A stretch of 64,000 nt of DNA, taken from positions 1,674,001 to 1,738,000 of the forward strand of contig JBANDB010000018.1 in the NCBI GenBank assembly GCA_037576215.1, given 5' to 3'. The notes beneath the pieces were generated by a model that was given only the letters and a program-made list of their open reading frames with translations, was not told the DNA's origin and did not search any database. The translations under genes and the position numbers were made by a program. This DNA comes from Armillaria gallica (lineage: Eukaryota > Basidiomycota > Agaricomycetes > Agaricales > Physalacriaceae). This document shows positions 1 through 11,714 of the stretch, in pieces. Within the stretch, counting starts at the first letter, position 1; the number at the start of each line of letters is the position of its first letter.

Positions 1-2
1 CC

Positions 3-398
3 ACGCAGTCAGATCCAGATTACGAGCAGTATTGGGAAGAACAGCGCCAAAAGAGGGGCAACCAAGTCGGGCACAACGACAAATCCGCACAGCCATCCGA
101 GTTCTTGCGGGGCCAGCTGGGTGTGCATAGCTCACCTCAAGCTCAGCAGCTTGTCGAATTGTCGCCCACACAATCAGATCCGGATTACGAGCAGTATTGG
201 GAAGAACAGCGTCGAATGAGGGACAACCAGAACAAGCACAATGACCACACCACACGGCCTTTCGACTTTTCGCTGGACAGTCCATTTCAGCATGTACAAC
301 AACGCAAAGATGTGGAAGTTCAACCTTCTTCCTGTATAATTAGCACTGGAATTTATTTGATTGTTCTTGTCTTTCTATGCTTCTTTCGAGGTTATTAA
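3..398 (+). CDS. Partial ORF with 55-residue tandem repeat and C-terminal hydrophobic tail
   Basis: The frame is already open at the left edge of the window and runs to a TAA at 396-398, so the true start lies outside. Two repeat units are visible, starting at bases 3 and 168, exactly 165 bp (55 codons) apart. Each opens with the acidic/aromatic motif SDPDYEQYWEEQR followed by a basic Asn/Gln stretch. The last 20 residues are strongly hydrophobic (GIYLIVLVFLCFF core) and could be a tail anchor, or intron read-through. I do not recognise the family. The precise codon-length spacing supports real protein coding. An alternative is that the last 60 bases belong to an intron and the frame ends elsewhere. 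Confidence 0.45.
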   Translation, partial: TQSDPDYEQYWEEQRQKRGNQVGHNDKSAQPSEFLRGQLGVHSSPQAQQLVELSPTQSDPDYEQYWEEQRRMRDNQNKHNDHTTRPFDFSLDSPFQHVQQRKDVEVQPSSCIISTGIYLIVLVFLCFFRGY

Positions 399-2879
399 AG
401 GTTGTGAATGGTGTGAGATTTCTAGGAAGATATGCTACCGGTTCTCGAGGACATGTGGTCTAATCTTCTGCAGAAGCGGGCCATGTTGTCACGAACATTT
501 GCCAAGAGATACAATAGTATACGGTGATGCAGGCCAACAATACAATGTCAAGAGAAATGTTATCGCAGGGCAGAAATGACGTGAAATTGATATGAGGCAG
601 GCATCAGTATGCCAACAGGACTAACCTCAGAATAAGGCGACGGTAGTGGCAGAAAGCGGAAAGGCGATTAACCTCAGATTGAGCTTAGGTACACAAAATC
701 GCGCGATTTTAATAGGCGTCACGGGCCCAGACTGACATTGGTCTATTTCGAGCTTGACGTCGATTGCATCACATCCTCTTTCAGACCGCACTGATACCAA
801 AGTCACATCATTCCAGAACGGTGGTGTAGGAGAGAAAGACAAGAGCGCATATTCGACAGCGGACACTGTATCAGAGTTGCCTGTTGTTCCGTTGAGCGAG
901 ACGAGCCGCGGTCGAGAGGCAGACGCAGAGAATAGCTTAAACCCGACCGGGGAGGGATCAGAGAGAAGTTCGTAAGCTCTTGGTTGAATTTTGAATTCGT
1001 TTAACTTACTCTGTCACGTCAGCAGCAGCAGAAAACATCAGTTCTGAGCAGAGAGTCGCCTCGACTCAGGAAGAAATGGCGTCGGCAGACGAGGTACGTG
1101 CGTCCGTCGCTTCCGCTTCACTTGAAGCTTATGGGCAAGGACGTTTCAGCCTGAACAACCGGTATAAAACCCAAGTACTGCATTAGCACAGACAATAGCT
1201 TCATCTCCGTACGTTAATTTAGCATAATTAATTTGTTACATCGCTGTATTCAGAAGGGAAAATGTAAATGATATACTAGCAAGGTCGAATCAGATTGTAT
1301 CAATTGTCTCGTACTCACACGGAGATCTGTATTCGCCGAGCGAAGTGGCAACTTGGTCTTGATTCAGAATCATGGAACTAAGGCCTTCTCAATATTATGA
1401 TTAGGCGTAACAGCGATATAAAACACGCACGGAATTTCATTCAAAGGCATCATCACCGCCGAACAGAATGGCGCTAATGAATAAATTACATTCAAGGGGG
1501 GACTTTCCTTTGAAGACAGCAGCTCTAGCCGAGTATCGTATCCGCCGACATTCTGCGGAAGGTCACGAATTCTCTGACATCGATGAATGCGAGGAGGAAC
1601 GGGGAAAGCACGGTCTAGAAATGGTTAATGGCGAGCGAGCGGTCGTTCCTCTTCCCACAGGTAACCGTCGACCTGTTCGCAATGCACCTTGTCGTGCTGA
1701 TGACCGAACTCCCGTTGGGTAGTGCGACGTATGACTTTCAATGTTGAACTCGCAGGGGAAGAGGGTGTATTGCTAGCTAGCGCTAATGCTGAATATCACG
1801 TACTGCTATAGGAGTCATATTTATTGAAATGGCTTTGATTCGAATATCTATGACCAGAATGAGGACACATTTCATCCCGAGGACCGACTTCCGTACCTAA
1901 ATAAACCTGAGAAGAAGATTGTCCCAATCACTAAATGCCAATGCCGGTTCAAGGAGAACGGCCCTTCGAACTTGATACGCATACGAAGTGGCCAACGTAG
2001 TAAGGGCGGTCATCAGGATCATCTCGCATGAGGCACTCTAACTGCAACGATGAGCACAAGTGAATCGGACAACAGGCAACACATTCACATGAAATAATTC
2101 AAGTAACGCTGAACGGCCGGTCTTTTTCGCGATAGGTCGTATGAGGAAATGTGGCGGCAGAACCAATATCGAAACACAACAGGGTTTCCCGTGTTTACAC
2201 ATTAAAGGCGAACACAAAAGGCGCCTCGTTCGAGCAACACGATCTGCATAGGACGTAGCGACGTGATCGAATAAGGTGTATTCGAAGGACCTGATAACCA
2301 GCGACCACGATTATATACCTTCGGGCCTTTCAATATGAGGGTTAAATATTAATCGAAGAAAAGGGTGTCATCTTTAGGTAATGCAAATAAAAAGGTGCAT
2401 ATCGGAGAGAGAAGAGCAGCCCCTACATTTCATATAAGCTGCATGCGAGGAAGAAATACCAGCACACATACATTCTTATTTCCTTCCCATCCTGCGCCGA
2501 GTAAATTCGCGCTGATTGGCGGTGTCTCCGCTACCAAGCTCGACCATCATTTGTAGTATGAGTGAGTTAGGAATGACTCCAGCGCAACAGCTATAGGGAA
2601 ACGTCGAGCGAGAGAGAGAAAGAGGAGGTGATGGCAGCAGGGTGCGTATTTGTTTGTTTGTCTTTTGTTCGGGTGGCCGGACCGGCGCGGACGGGACCGC
2701 GATGCGCCCATCCGATATCCTTCTTTCTCCTTCTTTCATGTCAGCACTGATACCCTGGCCTCAAAAGATGGGATTCAATCTATCTCTTTGGTCACCTGTG
2801 ACGGTTCTTCGGATTCGTCTATCGTTATACGTATGGCTCTTGAACTTGCAACCCTGTAAAACAGCTACCAGAGAGTCCA
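399..2879. other. No supported gene
   Basis: Only short frames occur here. One at 754-971 has a plausible donor at 972 and acceptor at 1022, joining to a stop near 1046. Another at 1468-1722 encodes 84 residues without recognisable motifs. Neither has a convincing start, promoter or family resemblance, so I do not call them. Confidence 0.4.
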
Positions 2880-3080
2880 AAGGCCCGTAGTCCGTCTTCA
2901 AGAAAGTAAGCGTTTGAAATTGAAGTAAAGCAACGCGCGCCGCGTCCCAAGAATAGACGAGATCGCGTGGCCACTCGGGCCAACTTGTGCGCGTTCTGAG
3001 GCTTCTTTTTTCCACCCATCAACATCGTCCATGTTTCTCGTTCTCTTCCTGAGGCACTGATGATCTGCCGAAATGTTAGG
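2880..3080. repeat. Dispersed repeat R5, copy 1
   Basis: This GC-rich segment contains a core reading roughly GCGTGGCCACTCGGGCC. It has diverged relatives at about 13960-14110, 21840-21960 and 24400-24530. The copy at 13960 also shares the upstream GAAATTGAAGT stretch. No coding capacity is evident. In copies 1 and 3 it lies just before MYND-tail sequence, so it may be part of a larger duplicated unit. Confidence 0.5.
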
Positions 3081-3289
3081 CACTTGTCGCTCCTCTACGC
3101 GTTATGTCCCCAAAGACTCCGTCATGCTCACTGACAGAGCACGGCTGAGCCATGGTTCATTCCTCTTTTCACCCCCGGGTAAATCTTCTGTGCCAGCGGG
3201 TGCGTGTTAAAGCCACAAAGTTCTACCTACTCTCGCAATGCAATGCGGCTGCTCTGGGATTTCGATAAACAAGGAAGAGCATCTAGTTG

Positions 3290-3780
3290 GATTTGAGGAT
3301 GAGACAGGCATGATTATCTGCAGGAGTGTTTCCCTTTAGGTACATTCACTACACCATTGACGCATCGGACTTGACTAAAGGCTCAATTCCAGCGCCGGTG
3401 GCTGCAAAGGATGATTTCCACCCACGTCTCCTGGATCCTCCTTTTATGCACCACTGAAGGGTTGCTGCAACGCTAGTAGCGTGCCATTCCCTTTCCGACA
3501 GGATGCCGGGAAGACTTTTTTGCTGACGGCTTCGACTACAGTATCAGCTCTCCACGGAACATCTGGTTGAATTCGAGAACGGGAGTCGTGTATATATGCG
3601 AGGAGTTTACATTTTGGTACGTGGACTACATTAATAGCTGCAGAGAATGCTTACCCAGAGACCTTCAAGACGTACATCTGACTCGGGTGGGAGTCTTACT
3701 TTACCTGTCCCCGATCAGCTCGTTGCGCTCCCAGCCATCTCGCACCGCGCCATGCAGACAATGACCTTCATTGCAAGCAC
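3290..3780 (-). pseudogene. MYND-gene tail relic (R4, copy 1)
   Basis: On the minus strand this matches the downstream exons of the MYND-finger locus at 22069-23200. It retains the segment before a GACAG/GTAAAG-type donor and the later exon that ends near a CCAAAAG-type junction. No continuous frame remains. Other relics of the same tail lie at 29880-30290 and 35560-36110. It is a degraded duplicate rather than an active gene. Confidence 0.45.
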
Positions 3781-3829
3781 GATAATCAGGCGGTGACTCT
3801 CTCTTTTCCTATCGTACCATCTCTTTTCC

Positions 3830-5170
3830 TTATGCACGCCGTTTAGTTCATATGCAACTATAGATGGGGCCTGTCCCTTTCTGAGAGGATGCCAGGAATG
3901 CTCCTAGAAGATAGAAACGTTGTGCCATGCAGTCTCTTCGGATCATATCAATTCCCCCCTATCGCGCGCTCAGCTAGGTGCCAAATAACTCTACCTCAGC
4001 TCCGAACTTTCCGCGGGTCCGTGCGTCCGGGGGTATCGAGATATTGCTTCTTTACCGTCACCTTCCTTTCCCTCCTACTTCACCGGTCCTCGATGTTTCG
4101 TTCTTGCGAGTTTCTTGAATCAAAAGTCTACCTCGGATCTTCTCTCATGACAAAGGCTACCTGTTAACGGCAAAATCTCGTCAAGTAAGGATGTCCCTTG
4201 GCTTGAGGACGCAATTAATCCGGCAGGAATTGAGCATAGTGAGACGTCCACGTCATGTGCTGCAGAAGGTTCGTTGCTCTGATTCGATGAGGGCGAACAG
4301 TATTCGACGATGTGCATATGCATACAGATCTCTTATCGCGGCGGCCCACGTATGTCTCGTGCATTAACGTTTAAACGTTTAACGTTAGATAACCTCGACG
4401 GCCCTTTCTAATCAACCCATTTGAAAGGAAGTATCCGTTTTGTCGGGTACCATTTTAAGGTGGAGTTTAGGACACCGCGCCAACTTCGTCGAGTTCCACT
4501 CATCTTCGGATTATGTGCGTAATTATGTGTGGCCATTGAATGCCTTTTCTCACCGACAGTCCAGATATCAGATTGTATGACTGTATACTGAGCTTTAAAT
4601 TAACGGCGTTCTTCAATTTTCTGTGCGTGACCATCCACTAAGAACGAACAACTAAGGTGGTGTGGCGCCACTTACAATCTGACATCCATCCTCTGTTTTA
4701 CTCCTTCTTCTAATCGATGGCGTGAATTCTTGCGGGCTTTCCCATTCCCTTTCAATGAACTGAAATGGATGTTATCAAACTGCACCTGCTGATCGAATAT
4801 CAATGATCTCCTGCATGGCCGCAAATTAGTTCTTTTTTTCTGTATGAATATCTTATGTTGTATTTTCACGAGCTTACCTGTATGAAGAAAACTTTCCTCA
4901 GTGAAGAGCATTCGTCGGTTGTAGTCGGAAACGATGAAACGCGCCCTGTATGGCACCGTTCATGTTTACTGTTCTATCATGTGTTCTAATGGTACAGTGT
5001 CCAGAACTCCGTCTCCGCATTTTGAAGATATCTCTCTCTGTATGCTGGGCAACTTCATCACATATATTTTCTCTCTAGGGCTAGGATGTACGTGCGCATG
5101 ACGAAGGCAAGCACAAGTGAAATAGTGATCCCGGCTAAGTCATCCTTCCTTGGCGTGAAAGTCCAATGTG
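3830..5170. repeat. Dispersed repeat R2, copy 1 (longest)
   Basis: This 1.3-kb block is collinear with 38210-39250 over nearly its whole length and with parts at 30340-30860, 36120-36860 and 14150-14590. Shared landmarks include GATCTTCTCTC, the GGCGGCCCA/GGTGGCCCA tract near 4342, a TGCGTGACCATC block near 4622, and a GCAAGCACAAGTGAAATA block near 5110. Divergence is high, with many indels, and no frame is conserved, so the block is old. It is followed directly by R1. Confidence 0.6.
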
Positions 5171-5269
5171 CAGTGGTCAAAGTAAGGTCCTATTTCCGTT
5201 GACGCGTAGCCTTTGTCTTCGAAGACCTATTGTCAAGATCATTTCCTTGTTGATCTGTTCTTATTTAGA

Positions 5270-5752
5270 CGCCCATCGGCGCAGGTCCGTGTGCACAGCA
5301 GACGCGACGTGAATCTGCATTGGCCATCAAGGAACCAAACTGAACTTCGCCATCTCTGAAAAGCTTTTTATAGCGGCAATGCAATGGCAACTGAGAGGCT
5401 GGTATATTTTCGTGGTACGAATATTCTTAATCTAACAGTCTCGCTTGTGTTCGCTATGTCTCGTCCCTTTTTACTGTATTTCATGCATACCACGAAGCTG
5501 ACTGCTGGACTAGAGTGCGAACTTTGGATTTGAAGTACGCTATTTATTTTTCCTCCCTGTGTGTCAGGCTCCACCGTAATTATAGATGTATCCAGCGTGA
5601 ATTTGCTTCTCACTGTACCGATTGCGGCTCGGCGGTGTTAGCGGTCGTACCAAATAATCCAGACCTCGAGGTCGAGTGCTCCCGACGTCGACTAGTTTAC
5701 CCAACCATTCGGAAACGATATCCGAGAGCCTCAATTGCCATAATCATTACTG
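5270..5752. repeat. Dispersed repeat R1, copy A, left part
   Basis: This aligns collinearly with 47645-48140, sharing for example GACGTGAATCTGCATTGG and TTGCTTCTCACTGTACCGATTGC. In the other copy the sequence runs straight on into ATACGTGTGTGGCTTATG. Here homology stops near 5752 and resumes at 7481. The F-box gene and a foldback fill the gap. Confidence 0.65.
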
Positions 5753-5899
5753 AAGCGCGCACGAGATCTTGGAGCACTCAAAGGAGGAATGAATATGATG
5801 GTTGACTAGTCAAAACAAAGATCAATTCAGTTTGGATTTTACATTTTCTCAGCACGTAAGGCAATCAAAGAAAAATTCATCTTCATTCATGGTGCGAAG

Positions 5900-7102
5900 T
5901 TAGTAAAATCTTCCTTGCATGGCGGTACCACAACGAATCCGATCTTCTACAAGTTTAGCTGTGAACCTTATCTTCGAACTCAGTCCTAATTCTTCAAGTC
6001 TACGTCGGAATCTTTGAACCTGCTCCCTGAACACCCCTTCATGATCATGAGAAGATGGATAAAGCGGTTTCATGATTTGCAAGTTGAGTGCTCTCAAATT
6101 GCCGAATTTGAGTTGCGAGAGTGCTATGACGAGATTATCGAGTCCAGCAAATCCGATTAACCAGCGGAGTGGGAACGTGAGGTTTAAGACCTGTAGCCTG
6201 GAGGATGTGGAGAGAAGCTGTATAATGGTATTGGGGAGATCGGTGACGTCAACTATGGAGAATGATTTGAGATTTGGGAGAGGGAGAGAAACTGGTGGTA
6301 AGGTGTAAGCTCGTGTATGGTAGTTTTAAGCGATGGGAGATGTACCTGGTAGGTCTTTTATTCTTTCAAAGTCGACACGTAAGTCGAGGAGACGGGGAGC
6401 CCTCTGGATGAGATCTTTAAGATCATGCGAACGGCATTGTGGAACAGATGCCACTCGCAAGGATGCGAGAGAGATGGGACAGCGGTGTCTAAGGAGCACT
6501 GACAGGTCCTGAGCTTTATCAGTATACAAGTACTCCAGAGCAACCCCACGACCAACGGTGGCGTAGACAGGCAGCCGCAACCGGTGGAAATTAATCCCAT
6601 GAGCTTTGAGTCTCTTGAGTGTGGGAGGGAGATTTCCTAGGAGCTTGAAATAGTCGTCTACAACCCAGAAGGTCACGTAGGATAACTCGAGCTCTCTGAG
6701 GACGGACAAGGAGGGTAGAATAGCGGTGTTGCGAAGGTTGGTAGCGCTGATCCTCACGGTGTGAGCTGTAGTGCACCATGGAAGGGGGCTGGTCGAGATG
6801 TTGTCATTCACGAATGTCAACTCGACGGTGCGAAAGCAGGGCGTAGGAGTACATCCTTTGAAATCCGCGAGGAATGCAGAAGACTTGTGACGTGAGAACG
6901 ACAGAGTGCGAAATATGCGGGGGAAGCAGATGGTGCGGAGGGTGGAAGATGTGCGGGAAAGAGATTTGATAGAAGGGATGATGAGGTGTGAGATAATCTC
7001 TTCGAAGAGCTCGACAGGGAGGTCGTCAATGCCGATGCGGTGATGCACGGAGGAGCGAGGAGACATAGGAGGTAAGGACACGATGGTTTGTGACGTCACC
7101 AC
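5900..7102 (-). CDS. F-box protein
   Basis: The gene has two exons on the minus strand, 7102-6346 and 6291-5900, giving 382 residues. The 54-bp intron (6345-6292) has a GTACAT donor and CACCAG acceptor and splices in phase 1. Without splicing the frame ends six residues later. Residues about 25-65 form an F-box-like module (IDDLPVELFEEIISHL, then IKSLSRTSSTLRTICFPRIF), the Skp1-binding part of SCF ubiquitin ligases. The rest is Leu-rich with LRR-like spacing, as usual for substrate-binding tails in this class. An imperfect 291-bp inverted repeat begins 37 bp upstream of the ATG. The locus interrupts an R1 repeat. Degraded relatives lie at 14590-15330, 24070-24230 and about 35500, so this is the only readable copy here. 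The substrate is unknown. Confidence 0.8.
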
Positions 7103-7138
7103 TGGGGCTGGTATATTTTTAGGTCCGAAAAGGTAGTT

Positions 7139-7429
7139 CTAAAAATATCGTGACTTTACGTGCAATTTTCGACAGGAAAAAGGACGGCCTAAAAACAAGA
7201 CAAAAGAGAATTCTTTTTCATACTGTTTTAGGATAAGGAAATCAACGCAAAAAAACAGATCAAAAAAGCGGCTTCCATTGTTCAGAACAATGGAAACAGC
7301 TTTTTCTTTGTTAAAAACTTGCTCTTTTTGGTGCGTAAGAACATTATAGAACACAAGGCTTTTTCATTATGTTTTTCAGATCTTGTTTTATGGTGGCAAA
7401 AAGGCAATCAAAACTCACGACGTTTTTAG
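7139..7429. repeat. Long foldback inverted repeat upstream of the F-box gene
   Basis: A perfect 23-bp palindrome at 7273-7295 (arms TTCCATTGTTC/GAACAATGGAA) marks the centre. The outer arms CTAAAAATATCGTGAC (7139-7154) and CTCACGACGTTTTTAG (7414-7429) pair imperfectly and are exactly symmetric about base 7284. Between them the arms match patchily, for example the TAAAAACAAGA-type stretch. An 11-bp direct repeat TTTTTAGGTCC flanks the structure at 7116-7126 and 7436-7446. It resembles a foldback or MITE remnant. It could also transcribe a hairpin. Confidence 0.6.
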
Positions 7430-7480
7430 GATATGTTTTTAGGTCCAAAAAAGCGGTCGACCCCAGGAGTGCGTGCAAAT

Positions 7481-9880
7481 ATACGTGTGTGGCTTATATA
7501 TATCGGTGGCCCTGTATTAAGGACACAGTTTCAAGCAAAGACCAGTGGCGTATTGCACGGGCTATCGTTGTACTGTAAGACACGTTAAAAGTTCCATTTT
7601 TGTTTGGAACAATAAGTGCCATCCTTTTGTTGTCCCTATCGAAAAGGAAATTTAAAGAACGCCCAGTGGCGTCTCACAAATGGAATACAGAGCAAGCACT
7701 GGCAGGACGCGATATCCTGTGGCATCTCTCTTGGTTATAATCACCTTCTGCTAAAATGATGCTTATTTGTGCCGCACACAGAGCGCTTTGAGGCCACGAC
7801 ATCTGTGGTGTGTAACTAAATTCAAGGAGGGCGAAACATACTAAAATGAAGAAGGAGCGCCCCTGACTCATCGGTCCGTCCAACCGGACAAAGTGACATA
7901 AACATCGACGCTTCTTTCCTCTGACCGCCATCAACGTTCTTGCATCATTCTCGTTCAGCTCTTTCCTGGAAACCTCTGAAACGTGGCTATCAGCTCACTG
8001 CCAGAATTCACAGTGCTTAAACCATGTTAGCTGGACTCAAGGGGTCTCAAAAATTTTGTGGAAGGATGTCCTGTCCTAAAATGAAAGATATGTGTAAGAG
8101 AAGTCTAGGAGTACAAATTTTAATGCATAACTCTCACCCATTACAGAGATATGGACTGTTTTATCACAAAAAATTCGCCTGATTTTTGACTATTGTACCA
8201 GGTGTTTTACCGCATTTTGAGCACTTCTTGAAAAACATTTTTAAAAAATCTGACCGACCGTGTGACAGAAATACTATAAAAGGAGCGTCATGCACCATAT
8301 TGGGTGATCACATGACATTTCCCACAGGGGTACCCTTTATCATGGAATGAAATCCCAGAGACAAGGGGTTGGCGGACCGTTGTTCCAGGATATCGGGTTG
8401 GTTGGTCGGTTGACCTTGCGACACCTAAAATTTTTTTTGGACCCCACCTACTCCTACTGAAAAATATAACTGTCCAAGCATTATAGCGTGTTTCATAGTA
8501 TATATTATAACTGTTTACTACCTTTTTAACAAGGATTCACCGGAGATTTCGGTGAACAAGGACAGAACTTCAAAAAAGAAACCTTTGCCGGTGTTGCCAC
8601 TTGCCCTGGCATAGATCAAAAATGTTCTATGGTGCTCCAGTGAGCAGTCTAGATCAAGAAAGCTAATATAATACATTAAAGTATTGTCAGGCCATGCCAA
8701 CCCACAACTTGCAAGTTCAAGGGTGGGTCTTGCAAGAAGAAAAAGGGTACGATGTTGTCATATAGATCATGTGATATGTCTAACTTTGGAATATTATTCT
8801 CACAGGGGTCGGTCGGTCGAGCTGGTGAGGGCTAAAATATTTTTTGGACCCGATATCATGTATTTAAAATGCGCAAAGCCCTTGCCTGGAGACCCCTTGG
8901 CTGGACTGGTATTGATGGCTGTCAAGGCACTGATCAGGAACGTGGTTCTTAGTCACAGCTGCCGTGTCCGACATGAATCCGCATTGTGTGGGTCGTCAGC
9001 GATTTCGGGGCCTCACCATCTTTGGCAAGCATTTTCCAGAGTTGTGGGTGACCAGAGCCAGTGATGGTATGTGTTTGCAGTATTAATATTTCGCATACCT
9101 TATCAATCATTAGCCTCAGAGTCCTGTACGGCTTTATACCGGAAACCAGTCGCATTTAATATACTTCGGCGGCACTTCACCCTCCCTTAAGAGATCAGTC
9201 CAATTAAGTGGGAATGGCGTAGTATCTTGTGCATATGCTATCCCCTGTCCATTTGCCTTTCGCTTAATACCCCTCGACAGTCCTGGGTTGCCACTTTGCC
9301 AGTCCTTGTGAAGATGTTCATGTAACGCACACTATCTCTCGCCACTCCACACTGTCACATCCGAACACAAGATGACGTCGATGAGGACCAACCTTACCGT
9401 GCTAGCCACCTTGTACACTTGTGAAGTTAGCAGGACGATTGTCTTGGAACCGGTGTTGGCATTTGGGTCAGGGAAAGGTTAGAGTCGGGTTTTCATTGGT
9501 ACAAAGGTCTACTGGGATTAATGTCGTGCTCATTCTGGCTGTGGGTTTTTGACTTTCACACAGTGCTCTCTTTTCCTGTGCAATCCAGCCACAGAAACAC
9601 CTACTGCGACATTACTCGACATGGGTGATTGCTTGTGGTGACCTGTACCGAAGATATGTGGCATTCCGCCTTCCAGAGTACCTTTTCAGTGATACGCACA
9701 ACCTTCCCTTGTGCATTGATACCAATTTACATAACGACGACTTCCCTGATTGTCTATGCTAGCCTATGTGTTGTATTCATTTACATTCGAATGAAGTGCT
9801 TGTCTCCTTGCTTCTGCTCCACCTTGTACCGTCTGAAAACTCAAGGCAAGAGTCAACCATTGTGATCTGCACCACAGGAT
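7481..9880. repeat. Dispersed repeat R1, copy A, right part
   Basis: Homology with the copy at 48141-49249 resumes at ATACGTGTGTGGC and continues through GTGGCGTATT, CGATATCCTGTGGCATCTCT and TCCGACATGAATCCGCA. It is interrupted by the hAT-like element at 8038-8899. Copies C (45700-47050) and D (16060-16930) share the same order. The block leads into the branching-enzyme pseudogene. No conserved open frame spans it. Confidence 0.65.
8038..8899. mobile_element. Non-autonomous hAT-like DNA transposon, 862 bp
   Basis: The ends are perfect 11-bp terminal inverted repeats, CAAGGGGTCTC at 8038-8048 and GAGACCCCTTG at 8889-8899. They are flanked by an 8-bp direct duplication GCTGGACT at 8030-8037 and 8900-8907. 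An 8-bp duplication with CA(A/G)GGG-type ends is characteristic of the hAT superfamily. R1 copies B (near 48640) and C (near 45990) lack the insert, which confirms an insertion event. The element has no transposase frame, so it would need one supplied in trans. Internally it is AT-rich with two similar CTAAAATwTTTTTTGGACCC segments near 8430 and 8833. Confidence 0.82.
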
Positions 9881-11219
9881 GCCTTGGAAGCGGGATGCAT
9901 GCTTACATTCCTCCCCAGCGTCTTTCGTCCGTAAAATGTCAGCCGCGCTTTGTGACTGGCAGTTCGGCTGGCTTGGAATATCATCCAATTGATGTCCTGC
10001 AGCATGAATACTACACCTGTATGTCCTTTTCCTGCAGCAAACATTCATGGCTCTCAATTGATGTTTTTTTAGCCTTTGAGTGCGAGGTGACCAGTCTCTG
10101 TGCGATATGCTCACGATGTGGAATTCTGGAAGAGCTGAAGGAGTTGATCGAAACAGCGCATGGCATGGGGCTGGCCATCCTGCTCGACATTGTTCATTCC
10201 TATACTTGCAAGAACATCCTTGATGGGATAAACGAGTTGCACGGGACTGACCATTATCTGTACCTCCATGAGGGAGACAAAGGACAACACGAACTTTGGG
10301 TTAGCTGTCTCTTCAACTATGGCATGCTGCTGTTCCTCCTTTGCAACCTCCGATTCTACATGGATGAATATAAGTTCGACGGATTCCGGTTGGATGGTGT
10401 GACCAGCATGATACATAAGCACCATGGAATCGGAGCTGAGTTCTGAGGCAGGTACCATGAATATTTTGGTGATTCTGATGATCTTGAGGCATTTGTCTAT
10501 CTCATGTTGGTATGTGCGCTTAGATGATTCTCGAGACGAGATTAACCATTTCTAGGTGGACGGCGCCATGTGAAAATGATTGAATTTCGAGGAAAACGAG
10601 TTTAGACAGTCCAAAGTGCGTTCATAGATTTGAAAATGCGACTGAGCTGATTTTATATAGTGGCTCAACTTTCCTTGAGATGGTAATGGTGACTGATTCC
10701 AATATGCACATTGTCAGTGGACTGTGGTCAATGTCCCTTTACTTCGGTACAAGTACCTCAACAGCACCATGACTCATGCAGACGAGAAGTCTGGCTGGCA
10801 TTGTTCTCAACCTGTACATGTTGCCAGTTCTATAGTGTGAGATGGTTTTGATGATGCATACACTAGGCTTACGTCTCGCTAAAGCACGAGGTCAACAAAA
10901 TGATTGTATACAAACCTGCAGGTCCGCTTTTTGTATTCAACTTCCATCGGACATGTGGAGTTTGGCAGACTATTGAGTTGGGGTTGATGAAGCGGGGCAG
11001 TACAGCATGGTTTTGACAAGTGATGAAGGGCATTTCGGCAGCTCCGTTAACGTCAAGTCAGGTGGGCAATACTTTACCGCTCCTATGGAATGGAACAAGA
11101 GGAATAACCGGATTCAGGTTTGTTTCTGGCACGTTCTGTTGTTAGCTAGAGCTGGTGGACTGATTGATCAGCTTCAGGTGTACTTTCTGACAACCTGCTT
11201 GGGGAAGCGAAGCAATTAA
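9880..11219 (+). pseudogene. GLC3: 1,4-alpha-glucan branching enzyme (GH13) pseudogene fragment
   Basis: Fragments match glycogen branching enzyme, which makes alpha-1,6 branches in glycogen. Bases 10129-10508 encode a central GH13 block with AHGMGL, DIVHS and the catalytic-strand motif DGFRLDGVTSM, followed by HEYFGDSDDLEAF. An in-frame TGA at 10444-10446 splits it. Some 200 expected residues are then missing. C-terminal pieces resume at 10751 (RYKYLN), 10862 (YVSLKHE, FVFNFH) and 11007 ([20 protein letters not shown]) in different frames. The mutations and missing middle rule out an active enzyme. A second fragment of the same gene is at 58690-59330, and shorter ones end repeats C and D. 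Confidence 0.75.
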
Positions 11220-11714
11220 AATTGTACAATGACACAATTGGAGGCTTTGGGGGCATTCCTCCATGTATATTGGTAGACGTCTCTTCTATATCATTCTCAC
11301 AATAGAGACAAGCTATGGAGAGCACTGGGATGATGAACTTGATATAATCATGTCGAGGTGGGGGATATTATGCTCAGGCGAGCTTCCAGACTGCGCTAAG
11401 TGCCAGGATCTGATTGAAATTAGGTGCCATCCGATGGAAGGTCATTCAGCACAGTTTCGAGACTGATTGATCTGGTTTGATCTTTGCACAAGACAGCTCA
11501 TCGCTCTTCTTCTTCTTACCATCACTATCTCACTCGACAACTTGTTTCTTTGGAACAGCATCCTTGTTTGAATTTCTTTAGTTTCGGTGCAATTTGCGTA
11601 ATTCAACACTGTTGTCCTGTGACGCGCTCAGCACAAGTCATGTAGAACTGTACCAGAGTAGGTACACACTCTCGAGGGAGCTGCTGAAGAAAATACTCAT
11701 CCATTGTTTCAAGA

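Noticed and set aside
754..1046. Two-exon gene
   Set aside because: There is no ATG start and the upstream frame closes at 733. A single plausible intron is not enough.
9764..10114. Minus-strand ORF opposite the branching-enzyme fragment
   Set aside because: It is a shadow of the plus-strand GH13-derived sequence.
5270..11219. Helitron as the carrier of the branching-enzyme fragments
   Set aside because: No Rep/helicase coding sequence, no 5' TC and no 3' hairpin with CTRR end could be located.
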